Shown piece by piece: positions 47,358-56,600 of a DNA stretch of 64,000 nucleotides. Every line of letters begins with the position of its first letter. Within the stretch, counting starts at the first letter, position 1. The stretch lies in NCBI GenBank assembly GCA_001630475.1, contig KV419414.1:92058-156057 (forward strand), read 5' to 3'. The notes below the pieces were generated by a model. The model saw only the letters and a list, made by a program, of their open reading frames with translations, did not search any database and was not told the DNA's origin. This stretch comes from Sistotremastrum niveocremeum HHB9708 (lineage: Eukaryota > Basidiomycota > Agaricomycetes > Sistotremastrales > Sistotremastraceae). The translations under genes and the position numbers were made by a program.

Positions 47358-47485
47358 TCTGACGGCTGCTGATGAGCTCAAGGGCTGAAGGGGGTGAGTA
47401 GAAACTGAAAGGAGAGTGATAGAGTGACTCTGGACGACCGTGAAATTTGAGGGGGAACGTTGATTACGTCAGCATTTTCCTTGTC
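47358..47485. promoter_or_regulatory. Bidirectional promoter between C1D/LRP1 and SF3B5, with CRE-like site
   Basis: Only 128 bp separate the two start codons. TTACGTCA at 47464-47471 is a half-palindromic CRE/ATF-type (bZIP) site, 14 bp before the SF3B5 ATG. No TATA box is seen on either strand. A degenerate copy of this promoter lies at 51476-51507. Confidence 0.55.
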
Positions 47486-48083
47486 ATGGTTCGTCGTCCC
47501 CGTCACTCTAGTCGTTCAACATGAGGCTGATACGAGGTCCTTGACAGTCTTCAGAGCTAAGATACACGGCAAATACACAGCTGGAACATCGTACGTACCC
47601 TATCGCCTCGATTGTTTGAGGCAAGCTGACGTGGTCGTACTTGAAGTGCATGCGAGATATACGGGAACTGGTACGTTCTTGTGCCTAATGCCTAGGACTA
47701 AAGCGCACTAATCAATTCCATCTTTTACATAGGCCATGCTGATATAACTAAATAGTACGTCTCTTATACATACCCACCCCCGCCTCGACAAACCCGCGAC
47801 CACGATATCCTCTCTTGGCGCTCTCTTTGTTCACGAATCTAACCAATCACCACAGTGACTGGTTGACTCACCAACACCGCGACACACTCTCTTCAATCCC
47901 AGGCCACCCTACTCTCCTATCTTACCTCGCTATTGCAGATGGCGAAGCTAAAGGACGGGTGAAATTTGAACTTGCCGAGGTAGGCATCGTCTTGCCTTTC
48001 TTTCATAATCCCAAGGAGCTGACGTCAGGCTGTAGAGAATGCTGCAGCCTTGTGGACCTCCGCCACCTAAGGAAGATGATTGA
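47486..48083 (+). CDS. SF3B5: Splicing factor 3B subunit 5 (SF3b10/Ysf3), 87 aa, six exons
   Basis: Exons: 47486-47488, 47548-47590, 47647-47670, 47733-47754, 47856-47979, 48036-48083. Joined, they give 87 aa, the usual length of SF3B5, with 'QLEHLHARYTGTGHADITKY', 'DWLTHQHRDTL', 'GHPTLLSYLAIADGEAKGRV' and the terminal 'RMLQPCGPPPPKEDD' that define the family. The protein is a core component of the SF3b complex of U2 snRNP and bridges SF3B1 and SF3B3 during branch-site recognition. The first coding exon is only the ATG; the next are 43, 24 and 22 nt, so the gene is nearly invisible to ORF searches. Five introns in 264 coding bases is dense even for a basidiomycete. The ATG-only exon is chosen by reading frame and donor (GTTCGT) and is the least certain junction. 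Confidence 0.9.
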
Positions 48084-48556
48084 GCTGAGAATGGGAGACG
48101 TAGATGATTCGTCGAACTGGACGCAGTGTTTATAGTTACCAGTCGTACGTCGTCCGCTTTTTCTACTCTTTCAACTTTCTGACTCTTGCTTCACATCAGT
48201 GTCATTCCATGTACTTTGACCCCGTATTCATCATTCATCATCGATTGTCCCTGCCGATATCAATTTAATCACGCTGGCAGCTTGCCGACAATGGATTACC
48301 GGGATTACTCGATGCACAGTGTCACAGTGCGTCGAGTAGGACCATACTGGCATAACAATATCAGATCAAATGCGTCTCCAGTATCCATTAATTGATCCAG
48401 TTTCTCCCTCTTCAAGGCAGGGAAACATGACGTAAAATGGGGTCTGTCTTCTCCATCCGGCTTCGACCTTGCAAGATCGGGATCAGAACACAACAGCATC
48501 TCTATCTGACTCATCGTCCGCTGGATCGCATGCGACATCCCTGTACACCTCAAGTA
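48084..48556. other. Intergenic, nothing recognised
   Basis: Downstream of SF3B5. No coding frame with features, no repeat up to the inverted-repeat element at 48557. Confidence 0.45.
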
Positions 48557-49164
48557 CAGGACGGCTAAATATGGGGACTGGCAGGCCCGGTTCCGATTCC
48601 GTGACGCTTATGTCAGCGCTTTTGGTGTCGCGTCGCGGCAACTCTGGGTCAGATCGCATATGCCACCCGTTGTAACATGTAAAATTGTTGAAAAAATAAG
48701 ACTAGCAGAAAGGTCCCATTGAACATCTCTCAGTCAGAAATTTTGGTGCTGGACACCGGAGGAACCAGCAGAAGCGGGTCGCAGCGCGTGTGAGGGGTCG
48801 TTTAGGCGCCCATCTCCGCCTCAAAAACTGCACGCAACGCAGACTCGCGCACACCATTTTGGGGGGCGGTCAAGGGCTAGTTCAGACCAAAATGCAATTT
48901 CGTGGCATTTGGCCTAGCCGTTTTTCCAAAAGTGGATTATTGCAGGAGATAGAAGCGGTATCTCGGCCGGCAGACCGAATTTGGGAAATTCACTAGGCCA
49001 ATCTGTTCTTCTTATGGAATAATCCTTATTGGTGCAAGAAACTGGGTAAAACCATGCTCCGTTTCGTCCGCTTGAGATTTGGGACGCGCCCCTCTGCCAA
49101 AACCGGGTCACGTCGGAGTTCAATTTTCGACGCGTCGCTGCCAGTCCCCACTAAATACGGCCTG
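48557..49164. repeat. Putative old inverted-repeat element, 608 bp
   Basis: The ends share an imperfect inverted repeat: left CAGGACGGCTAAATATGG then GGACTGGCAG; right, on the opposite strand, CAGGCCGTATTTAGTGG then GGACTGGCAG. The interior is GC-rich and non-coding. I see no target-site duplication, so it is an aged or partial element, or chance. CAGG-type ends occur in hAT transposons. Confidence 0.4.
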
Positions 49165-50735
49165 AACGCCCCGGCGCTTATTCAGGGTAACGGGATGGAT
49201 GCCCTTGACCCCCAACCCTGGAGGCACCATCCTTAATCCCAGGCGCCCGCCGCCCATTCATTGTGAATTACACGGTCTCGGAGCGTTATTAAGTTGCCGA
49301 CATTGCTATGAGTGTATGACATAATGCGGCCGTGTCGAGGTTGTGCGTCTGTTGTTCTCACAATCATTTGGCGTGCGGTGTTGCCCTAGGATAGTGCTCT
49401 GCTCGGAGGTCGGTACGGACGCTGTGATACTTCGGCATCGGTGGATGTTGATTAATGTTGAGGCTATCTCGCTTGAATCTCAAGGGTGAAATCATACTTG
49501 TTCATGAAGGATCCTTGGAACAGTTCTATAGATCGTAAATAATGGGTGCCTGATTGAGTTTATAAGTGCTACACTGTGCGATTGCAGGTTCTCATTCGCA
49601 GTTGCAATGATTGGGTGGTCATCGGATATACGTAGATCGAAATCATCAAGACATCATGATCGATCAGAAAAGGGCAGAATCGCATTGGACGTTGTAAGGA
49701 TGTATGTCAACTACCGTCCTCGATCCTTTGGATCGTGATATCGATAGTACTGGGACGACCATTAGAGTGTGTACCTGTGGCGGCGGCGGCGGCAATCCAG
49801 GAACCTAGCCTTCCACCGTCTAAAGCTCAAAGAGTGAATGATTGACCGATCGACCAACATCGCTTGATTATTGACGGATCAGCGCGTAAATCGGAAGCCA
49901 GCCGAGGGGTAGAGATTGTAAGATCGTCAGTCTCTAAGCGAGACGGGAGGCTCAGACCGTAGATCGAACGACTTGAAGCGTAGATCGCCGGTCCATAGCA
50001 CAATTAGACTTTATCGGTTCTCCGATCCGGCAAAGGCCCCGTCTGAGGGTAAATCGCACGACTTGTGTCGATGCCTCATGAGACGTATAGCAAGAGTGAA
50101 AGGGGATAAACGCGTCTCCCATGGCCGTTGAATTGTGAATGATGCAACTGGGCAAAGATCATTTGGATATCTGAGTTCGGCAGAGGCTTTCTGGAGATCG
50201 TGGACCGTCCTTTACGTGACACGAAAGTAATCGATTCCAGCAGAAAATTCAGGTCTGCACGGGTGAATGGCCGGACTACTGACTCAGAATAGTGAGACAT
50301 CAGTTCGTTCAAATTACGAAATATACGCCACTCACTATTCACATGTTCAAGGGAAATCTCAAGCGAGTGCTTCAGGCCGTGCCCCTTGTGAGCGTTCCGA
50401 CAGCTTGGGCAGGGAGGGTTGCAGCATGATACGATCTCTGGAACATCATGTTTATTGTACGGGGATGAGTGAGCGGATGAAGTTTGCGCTTTGCAGGGTC
50501 GAGAGAGCTGACAATGCCACAGTCTGACCTGCGACAACGATAGACAAGGAATTGCGACCATGTTCATCTCGAGTGCACCTTGTAGAGTTGCACCACTGTT
50601 TCGTCGCCGAGATACTGCAATAGCGTGTCGTCGCAGAGGCAAGGACCTGGTATAAGATGGACCGTACTTCTCTCCCAATTTTCCATAACTTCCACTCTCA
50701 CCGAATTCACTTCTTGACCTCTTCGATTCGCTGCC
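49165..50735. other. 1.6-kb intergenic stretch, no supportable gene
   Basis: A minus-strand frame (50076-50750) of 224 codons has no domain and runs antisense into the start of dsRBD copy 3; I take it as chance. A short (GGC)5 run lies near 49782-49796. TATAAG at 50652 is about 80 bp before the dsRBD copy 3 ATG. Confidence 0.4.
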
Positions 50736-51057
50736 ATGGGTGCTTTGCATGACCTTCTTGCCGGTTATCAGTACAATCGTAACCGAGGGGCTCTCGATCA
50801 GCTCAACGAGCTAGCTCAGCAGAAGCACGTCAACCTGACGTGGTACACGGTCCAAGACGGTCCTAGCCACAAGGCCTTATGGCAGGCTTGTCCGGTTGGT
50901 GAGTCAAGAATACCGTCGTGAAAGACGTCCCTCTCATGTGCTCGCAGTAAACAACCGGAAATTCTCAGAATATCTGATAGCGGCGCCAAACGTACAGGAC
51001 GCTAAAGGCGATTCAGCCAAAGCTGTATTCGAAAGGGTTCTAGGGATAAAAATCTAG
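50736..51057 (+). CDS. Small dsRBD protein, copy 3, 90 aa
   Basis: Exons 50736-50898 and 50948-51057, phase-1 intron of 49 nt. One dsRBD fills the protein: helix 1 'ALDQLNELAQQKHVNLTWYT', a strand region 'VQDGPSHKALWQACPVV' that has the GP-x-H signature of classical dsRBD loop 2, then 'KFSEYLIAAPNVQDAKGDSA' and 'KAVFERVL' for the last strand and helix. The basic K-K of canonical domains is replaced by DAKGDSAK, so RNA affinity may be reduced or the domain may serve protein-protein dimerisation. It is the cleanest intact copy. I do not know a named gene of this kind. Confidence 0.75.
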
Positions 51058-53112
51058 GTCAGCACACTCGCCCGAGTAGTAAATGAACATTACTAAGTAC
51101 CTTTCCAGAACGAAGGGACATTTCCAACAAAGGAGACTAAGCAGGATATTTCAAATGGCGCCTTGCGACTTCTTGTGCTTCTTCTCTGATAGATTTACTA
51201 TGTTATCTCCGTGTAGTATATAGATTGGCAGCTCCTGTAATACGTCAATTCATGAAGCCACGATTTCCTTCAATGTCGGACTTCAAGGCCTCAACAGAAG
51301 GTGCCCGAGTCAATATATATATATAGCCTGGGACCCATGAGACTGAGCCAGTGTCGAGCTTTAACCGCGTATGGTTTGAGTCTGTCCTTGAAAGCGATTA
51401 ATGAATGATCAACGGTCGTTGTTTGGTAAGACCAAGGCGGAGGGAGCGCTTCTGAATTCAGCGAGCGTGGCAGTTTGAAAGGAGAGTGAGGATTACGTCA
51501 GCATTTTTTCGCTCATGCATCCCTCATGTTCGCCAGCCCGAGCACGATGCTCCCAGATCTCAATAGCCTCCTAGAAAATCTGTGATACTTAAGCTCGATA
51601 ATATTCCTCTGTTGCCTCAGAAATCTAGACTCGGACCGCGAGATCAAACGCGCGATGTACGCCAAGATGTACGCGACGTCGACGCGTCATCTCGAATCTG
51701 GAGCGCGCATTAGCTGTCGCCTGCATCCATATATCTATAATCGAAGATCAATGTGATGCTAGATGGAGGCTGATTGGAAATTGTGGGCAAGGGCTAGGGT
51801 TGAGGGGCTTGTTTTGCAGTATTTCCCTAGTGAGACCAAAAAAATCTTCACTGCATCCAAAGAATCTAATCTCACTGTTCAGGAGCTCAAATCGACTATG
51901 ACAATGTATCGCGGAACTCTACGTCTACTACTATAAGCAGACTAGCACTCCAACCCTCAAACTCAAACGGTTACTCGCACCTGCGGGCTGCCGTCTTGCC
52001 GTCCCAATCATCCGCACCTGCTCAAAGTATCTCGATTCACGGCCTTCATTGACCGTTCCTCATCCTGGCCTCCGCAACATTAATGATTGGTTAATCAACG
52101 CAAGAGCTCGCTCAACCCCGGCTAGCTATCATCCGGCCATTATCAAGTCACCGAATATACTCTACCTCCCTTCTCGTCTCTTACTTGCCCTTGTTCTCTC
52201 GAATGCTATGAATATCCTTCACGAAATAAAAATCGAAACACTTATCTCAGCATTGTAGATCGAGCTCCCGGAATTCGATCCGGCACACCCTCAGCTAAAT
52301 CGTGGTACAGTCAGTGGCGTGTCGGAGTTTCTCTAACGGAAATTCGGGACGCCGTCGCACAGTCTCGTTCGTTCTTGGCTCCGTTTCCAATGTTCCATAT
52401 GTTCTGGATATGATTCTATTATCGTAGTAGCGGGCAGAGATAGGACGATGTTTGCGAAATTCGACAACTGTCCCGTTGGAATAATATCTAGCTAGAGGGC
52501 CCATCGCTAGGTAAAGGTCCTACATAGTGCTCTGTTGCGTCCTGATTTTAAGCTGCAGGGTCGCAAGTAGGCGGCACCCATCATCGGCGCTGAGTGGATT
52601 GAATGAAAGAGAAGTGACTACTTACATGTTCAACCCCATATTGGATTTCTTGTTCCAAAGCGCGTGCATAGCGCTGAGAGAAATCATTGGCTCCCGTTTC
52701 AAATGTCGAGATGTCTTAACCCAAAGTCTGGTTTTCTGGAACTTCACACACTTACTTGCTTCCCTACCCAGACGAGTAGGACCGGGAAATTCGATAGCTT
52801 GAGGGATCCATCATCCGTGGAATAGCACCAAAAGTCCAGCGCCGCTGCATACTTCCCAAACTCGACAGGTCTGAACGGGAGCCACACCGGAATCCATATT
52901 CGCTTCGGCCTGAGCTGAGATATTTGTTACCAGCGTCCGAGAGTATGATTGGAAGGTTATGGTTTCACCAACGCCACAACTCACAACGCGTTCTTCACTG
53001 GAGGTACATCTTGAACAGAGGCTATGGATTTCTGTGTTATAAATGCCAGTTAGGAACAGCGTAACTGCACAGTTCATCCCCAAAGTCATCTCCAGCCAAC
53101 AAACCTATCCCA
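51058..53112. other. 2-kb intergenic stretch with duplicated promoter remnant
   Basis: No supportable gene. It holds a partial copy of the C1D/SF3B5 promoter at 51476-51507 and a short (TA)n tract near 51318-51332. A frame at 52049-52258 shows no features. Confidence 0.4.
51476..51507 (+). repeat. Degenerate duplicate of the C1D/SF3B5 promoter
   Basis: TGAAAGGAGAGTGA followed at once by GATTACGTCAGCATTTT. Both blocks occur in the same order at 47406-47419 and 47462-47478, but there 42 bp lie between them. This copy therefore lost the intervening bases after duplication or was copied with a deletion. It keeps the CRE-like TTACGTCA (51493-51500) but no gene follows. Confidence 0.6.
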
Positions 53113-53378
53113 ATGGCCGCACAAAATCAATGGCAGGACTTCCAGCGTCATATCGCTGCTCACCAGTTCACAACTACCGACTACCTGAACCAGCTTAACG
53201 AGCTGGCCCAGCAAAATCATATCACCTTGGCATGGACTGACACCGAGGAGGGCCCAAATCACCAGAAAGTATGGCAATCGTATCCGACGGGTAAGTCAGA
53301 ATAAAAATCCATTGTAATTGATAGACTGAATGTATTTCAAGTGGGCAACACGTCGCTGCAAAAGTACCTGGGAGCCGG

Positions 53379-53683
53379 TGTTAAACTGGATATCCGGTCA
53401 ATGGGTAGAGTAGAACCTCTGTAATTAATGTACTAACCTGGATATCCGGTCAATGGGTAGAGTAGAACCTCTANNNNNNNNNNNNNNNNNNNNNNNNNNN
53501 NNNNNNNNNNNNNNNNNNNNNNNNNNNNNNNNNNNNNNNNNNNNNNNNNNNNNNNNNNNNNNNNNNNNNNNNNNNNNNNNNNNNNNNNNNNNNNNNNNNN
53601 NNNNNNNNNNNNNNNNNNNNNNNNNNNCTCTCCGTTAACTCCGTTAACTCCGATAGCCATCGTACTGGCTCATCCGTCCAACA
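53379..53683 (-). repeat. 3' LTR of the copia element (contains assembly gap)
   Basis: It starts TGTTAAACTGG and ends ATCCGTCCAACA on the plus strand. A 34-bp unit (CTGGATATCCGGTCAATGGG and following bases) occurs twice with a 52-bp period. Bases 53474-53627 are N; the matching part of the other LTR is 117 bp, so the gap length is an estimate. Confidence 0.92.
53474..53627. other. Assembly gap of 154 N
   Basis: It lies within the LTR, where two near-identical copies confuse assembly. The missing sequence probably equals 59011-59127 in the other LTR (117 bp). Confidence 0.9.
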
Positions 53684-53692
53684 CCCCCCCAT
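53684..53692 (-). other. Polypurine tract of the copia element
   Basis: On the minus strand ATGGGGGGG directly abuts the 3' LTR, the usual place for the plus-strand primer of reverse transcription. Confidence 0.75.
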
Positions 53693-53698
53693 GAGCCA

Positions 53699-56600
53699 TT
53701 ACGAGGCTGGCGAGACCTTCGACATCTTCAAAAGGTCGATCCACTTTTGGTGCATTGGAGGTGCTAGTGGTTTTGTTAGAAGATCTGCGATCATCTCCGT
53801 ACCGGGAATATGGATCACTTCGATCAATCCGGCGGATACACAGTGGCGGATAAAATTGATGCGAATGTCGATATGCTTCAGCGCGGTGTGGTTTTGTGGA
53901 TTGTGAGTGCATGCAACAGTCCCTTGGTTGTCGCAGAAAAGAGTGGTAGGGTTTTCAATTCCGAAGCCGAGTTCCTGCATAAGCGACCGGAGCCAAATGG
54001 TCTGTTTCGCCGCGTGCGTGGTGGACATATATTCGGCTTCGCAGGAGGATAGGGCAACGACGGCCTGTTGTTTTGAGCTCCAAGACACTACTCCCCCCCC
54101 CATCTCCGCGATGTAGCCGGAGACCGAGCGTCTGCCCGGCTCCTGGGCCCAATCGGCATCTGAATATACTGTAAATAATGGCAGTGCATCTCTACCACTG
54201 TAGGTTATCGCATAGGAGCGAGTCCCATTTAGATAGCGAAGCACGCGTTTTGCAGCGAGATAGTGGTCTTTGTTGGGGCGAGCCATGAAGCGGGAAAGTG
54301 TACGAACGGCGTTAGCGAGGTCGGGCCGAGACGTAGTGGCGAGATACATGAGACGGCCAACGATGCTTCGGTACAACCCCTCAATCTCGCGGCGTTCGTC
54401 CTCGGATGATTCGGAAGTATCCACGACGAGCTTGACTTTTGGATCGAGGGGAGACTGCACAGGGTTCGCGTTGTGCATCTTGAAACCTTCGAGGACGGCG
54501 GTGGCATACGTTTCTTGATCAATGGTGAGGGTTCGTTTAGCACGATCACGGGTGATACGAGCTCCAAGGATCCAATGCGCGCCGCCGAGAATAGAAATGG
54601 CAAAAACTTTCCCAATTTCGTCTTCGAACCACGCATATAGCCGAAGAGACGAGGCTGCGACGAGGAGATCATCAACCGACATGGCAACGATTATGACGCC
54701 GTCGGTTGTGCGTCTTACATAGATGCACCAGTCAGACTCGAGGCGGATGAAGCCGAGGGTTGTGTATACGGAATGGATTTTGAGGTACCATTGTCGCCCG
54801 GACTGCTTGAGGCCGTATAAGGCCTTCAGGAGGCGCCATACACCGGTTCCGAGTGAGAAGCCCTTTGGAGGGTCGAGGTACACGACTTCTTGGAGGTCTC
54901 CGTTGAGGAAGGCCGTTTTGACGTCGATATGTTTGAGCTCCCAGTCGAAGATGGCGGCGAGGGCGAGAATGACACGAATTGAGTCCCATCTAGCCACGGG
55001 CGAAAAGGTGTCGAAGTAGTCTTGTCCGGCGACTTGAGTGAAGCCTCTTGCAACTAGACGAGCTTTGAAGCGAGCTATGTGACCATGCTCATTCCGTTTC
55101 ACGCGGAACACCCATTTCGATTTAATGGATTTTCGGCCCGGAGGGAGGGTGGCTTCTTCGTATACGCCCATAGCACGTAAGGACTCAAGCTCCTCATGCA
55201 TGGCTGCCTGCCATTCGTTCGCATGAGGACCGTTTAGCGCTTCGTGTACGTCATTTGGCTCTTCCGGGTCGTACGGAGTGGCGAGTGAGAAGACAAATGA
55301 CCACCAGGCCTCATCTTCGTCAGGAGCAGCCTTGTCGAATAAACGAAGACCGTTGACCAAGTCAACAGCGAGGAAGCAGTTCGCTCGCAGTGCTCGGAAG
55401 CGAGCAGGTAACTGACGATCTCGTCCAGAACGACGTAGTGCAGCACTACTAAAACCATTCAAAATGACCATAATTTTGTCAGAATATTGTTGTAATTATT
55501 GTAGCGTCTAAGCGCACGTACCTGTTCTCAGAGGAGATTGTCGTGCCCGGCACTGACTCGTCTCTCGGCACATCGCCACCACTGAGAAGCAGGGAGAAAT
55601 ATATTAGCAATCGCCTACTTCACGGGTAAGACAAGAGCTCACCTTCGATCTCCCAAGGAGTCGTTGGTGGGGATTACGCTGCTCCCGAGGAGACAACTAT
55701 CCGCAAGATTAAGCTCCCCGGGGGAGAACAAAGGCAGATACTGCCGATAATCGACCACATCACCACTTCGGTGACGTGGGGTAGGAGGCGCGTTGGAGAA
55801 CAGTAAATCTCGCCTAGTTTTAACCGTCCGGCTTTCGGGATGCCAGAACAAGTATCCTTTTGCCCCTTTTGCATATCCGAGGAATATGCCAAACTCTCCG
55901 CGGTCGTCCAACTTTTTGAGTGAGTCCGAAACGACGCGTGCGTAGCACTGGACGCCGAATTCCTGGAAGTAGGAGAGGTTTGGACGAGAGCCCGTCCATC
56001 GTTCATGTGGAGTGACGTGTGGCGGCAGCGAAGAGGAGGGTAGGCGGTTTTTGATATGCACAGCAGTGGTGAATGCGAAGGGCCAAAAGTACACACTCAC
56101 AGCACGAGCTATGAGCATGGGACGGACCATGTCCTGTAGAGTGCGGTTATATCGCTCGCATACCCCGTTCTGCTGAGGAGAGTCCGGGATTGTCAGCTCG
56201 CGTACGATGCCAGCATCAGCGAGTAGATTATGGAACGCGGTAGACGTATATTCACCGCCGTTGTCGCTGCGGAAGATCTTAATCTTGCGATTGTGAAGGT
56301 TCTCAGCGTAGGCTTTGAATTCGGTGAACTTTGCGATGGCTTCGTCCTTCGATTGCATGATATAAAGAGTGACGTGTCGAGAAAAGTCGTCAATGAATGT
56401 GATATAGAATCTTGCGCCGCCGTAGCCATTTGGAAGTGGTCCCCCAACGTCTGAGTGTATACGTTCGAGTACGGCAGTGGCGCGGGTATTAGTGAAGGAA
56501 GGAAATGGTAGGCGGTGAAGTTTGCCTCGTGCACAGCCATCGCAGATGTCGTGGGAGGCGGTGGGAGATGATGAGATGATATGTAGACCGTCGACCGCTT

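Noticed and set aside
50076-50750. 224-codon minus-strand frame
   Set aside because: No domain, odd composition, and it overlaps the start of dsRBD copy 3 on the other strand.
53433-53692. Frames running through the N gap
   Set aside because: They consist of unknown residues inside an LTR.
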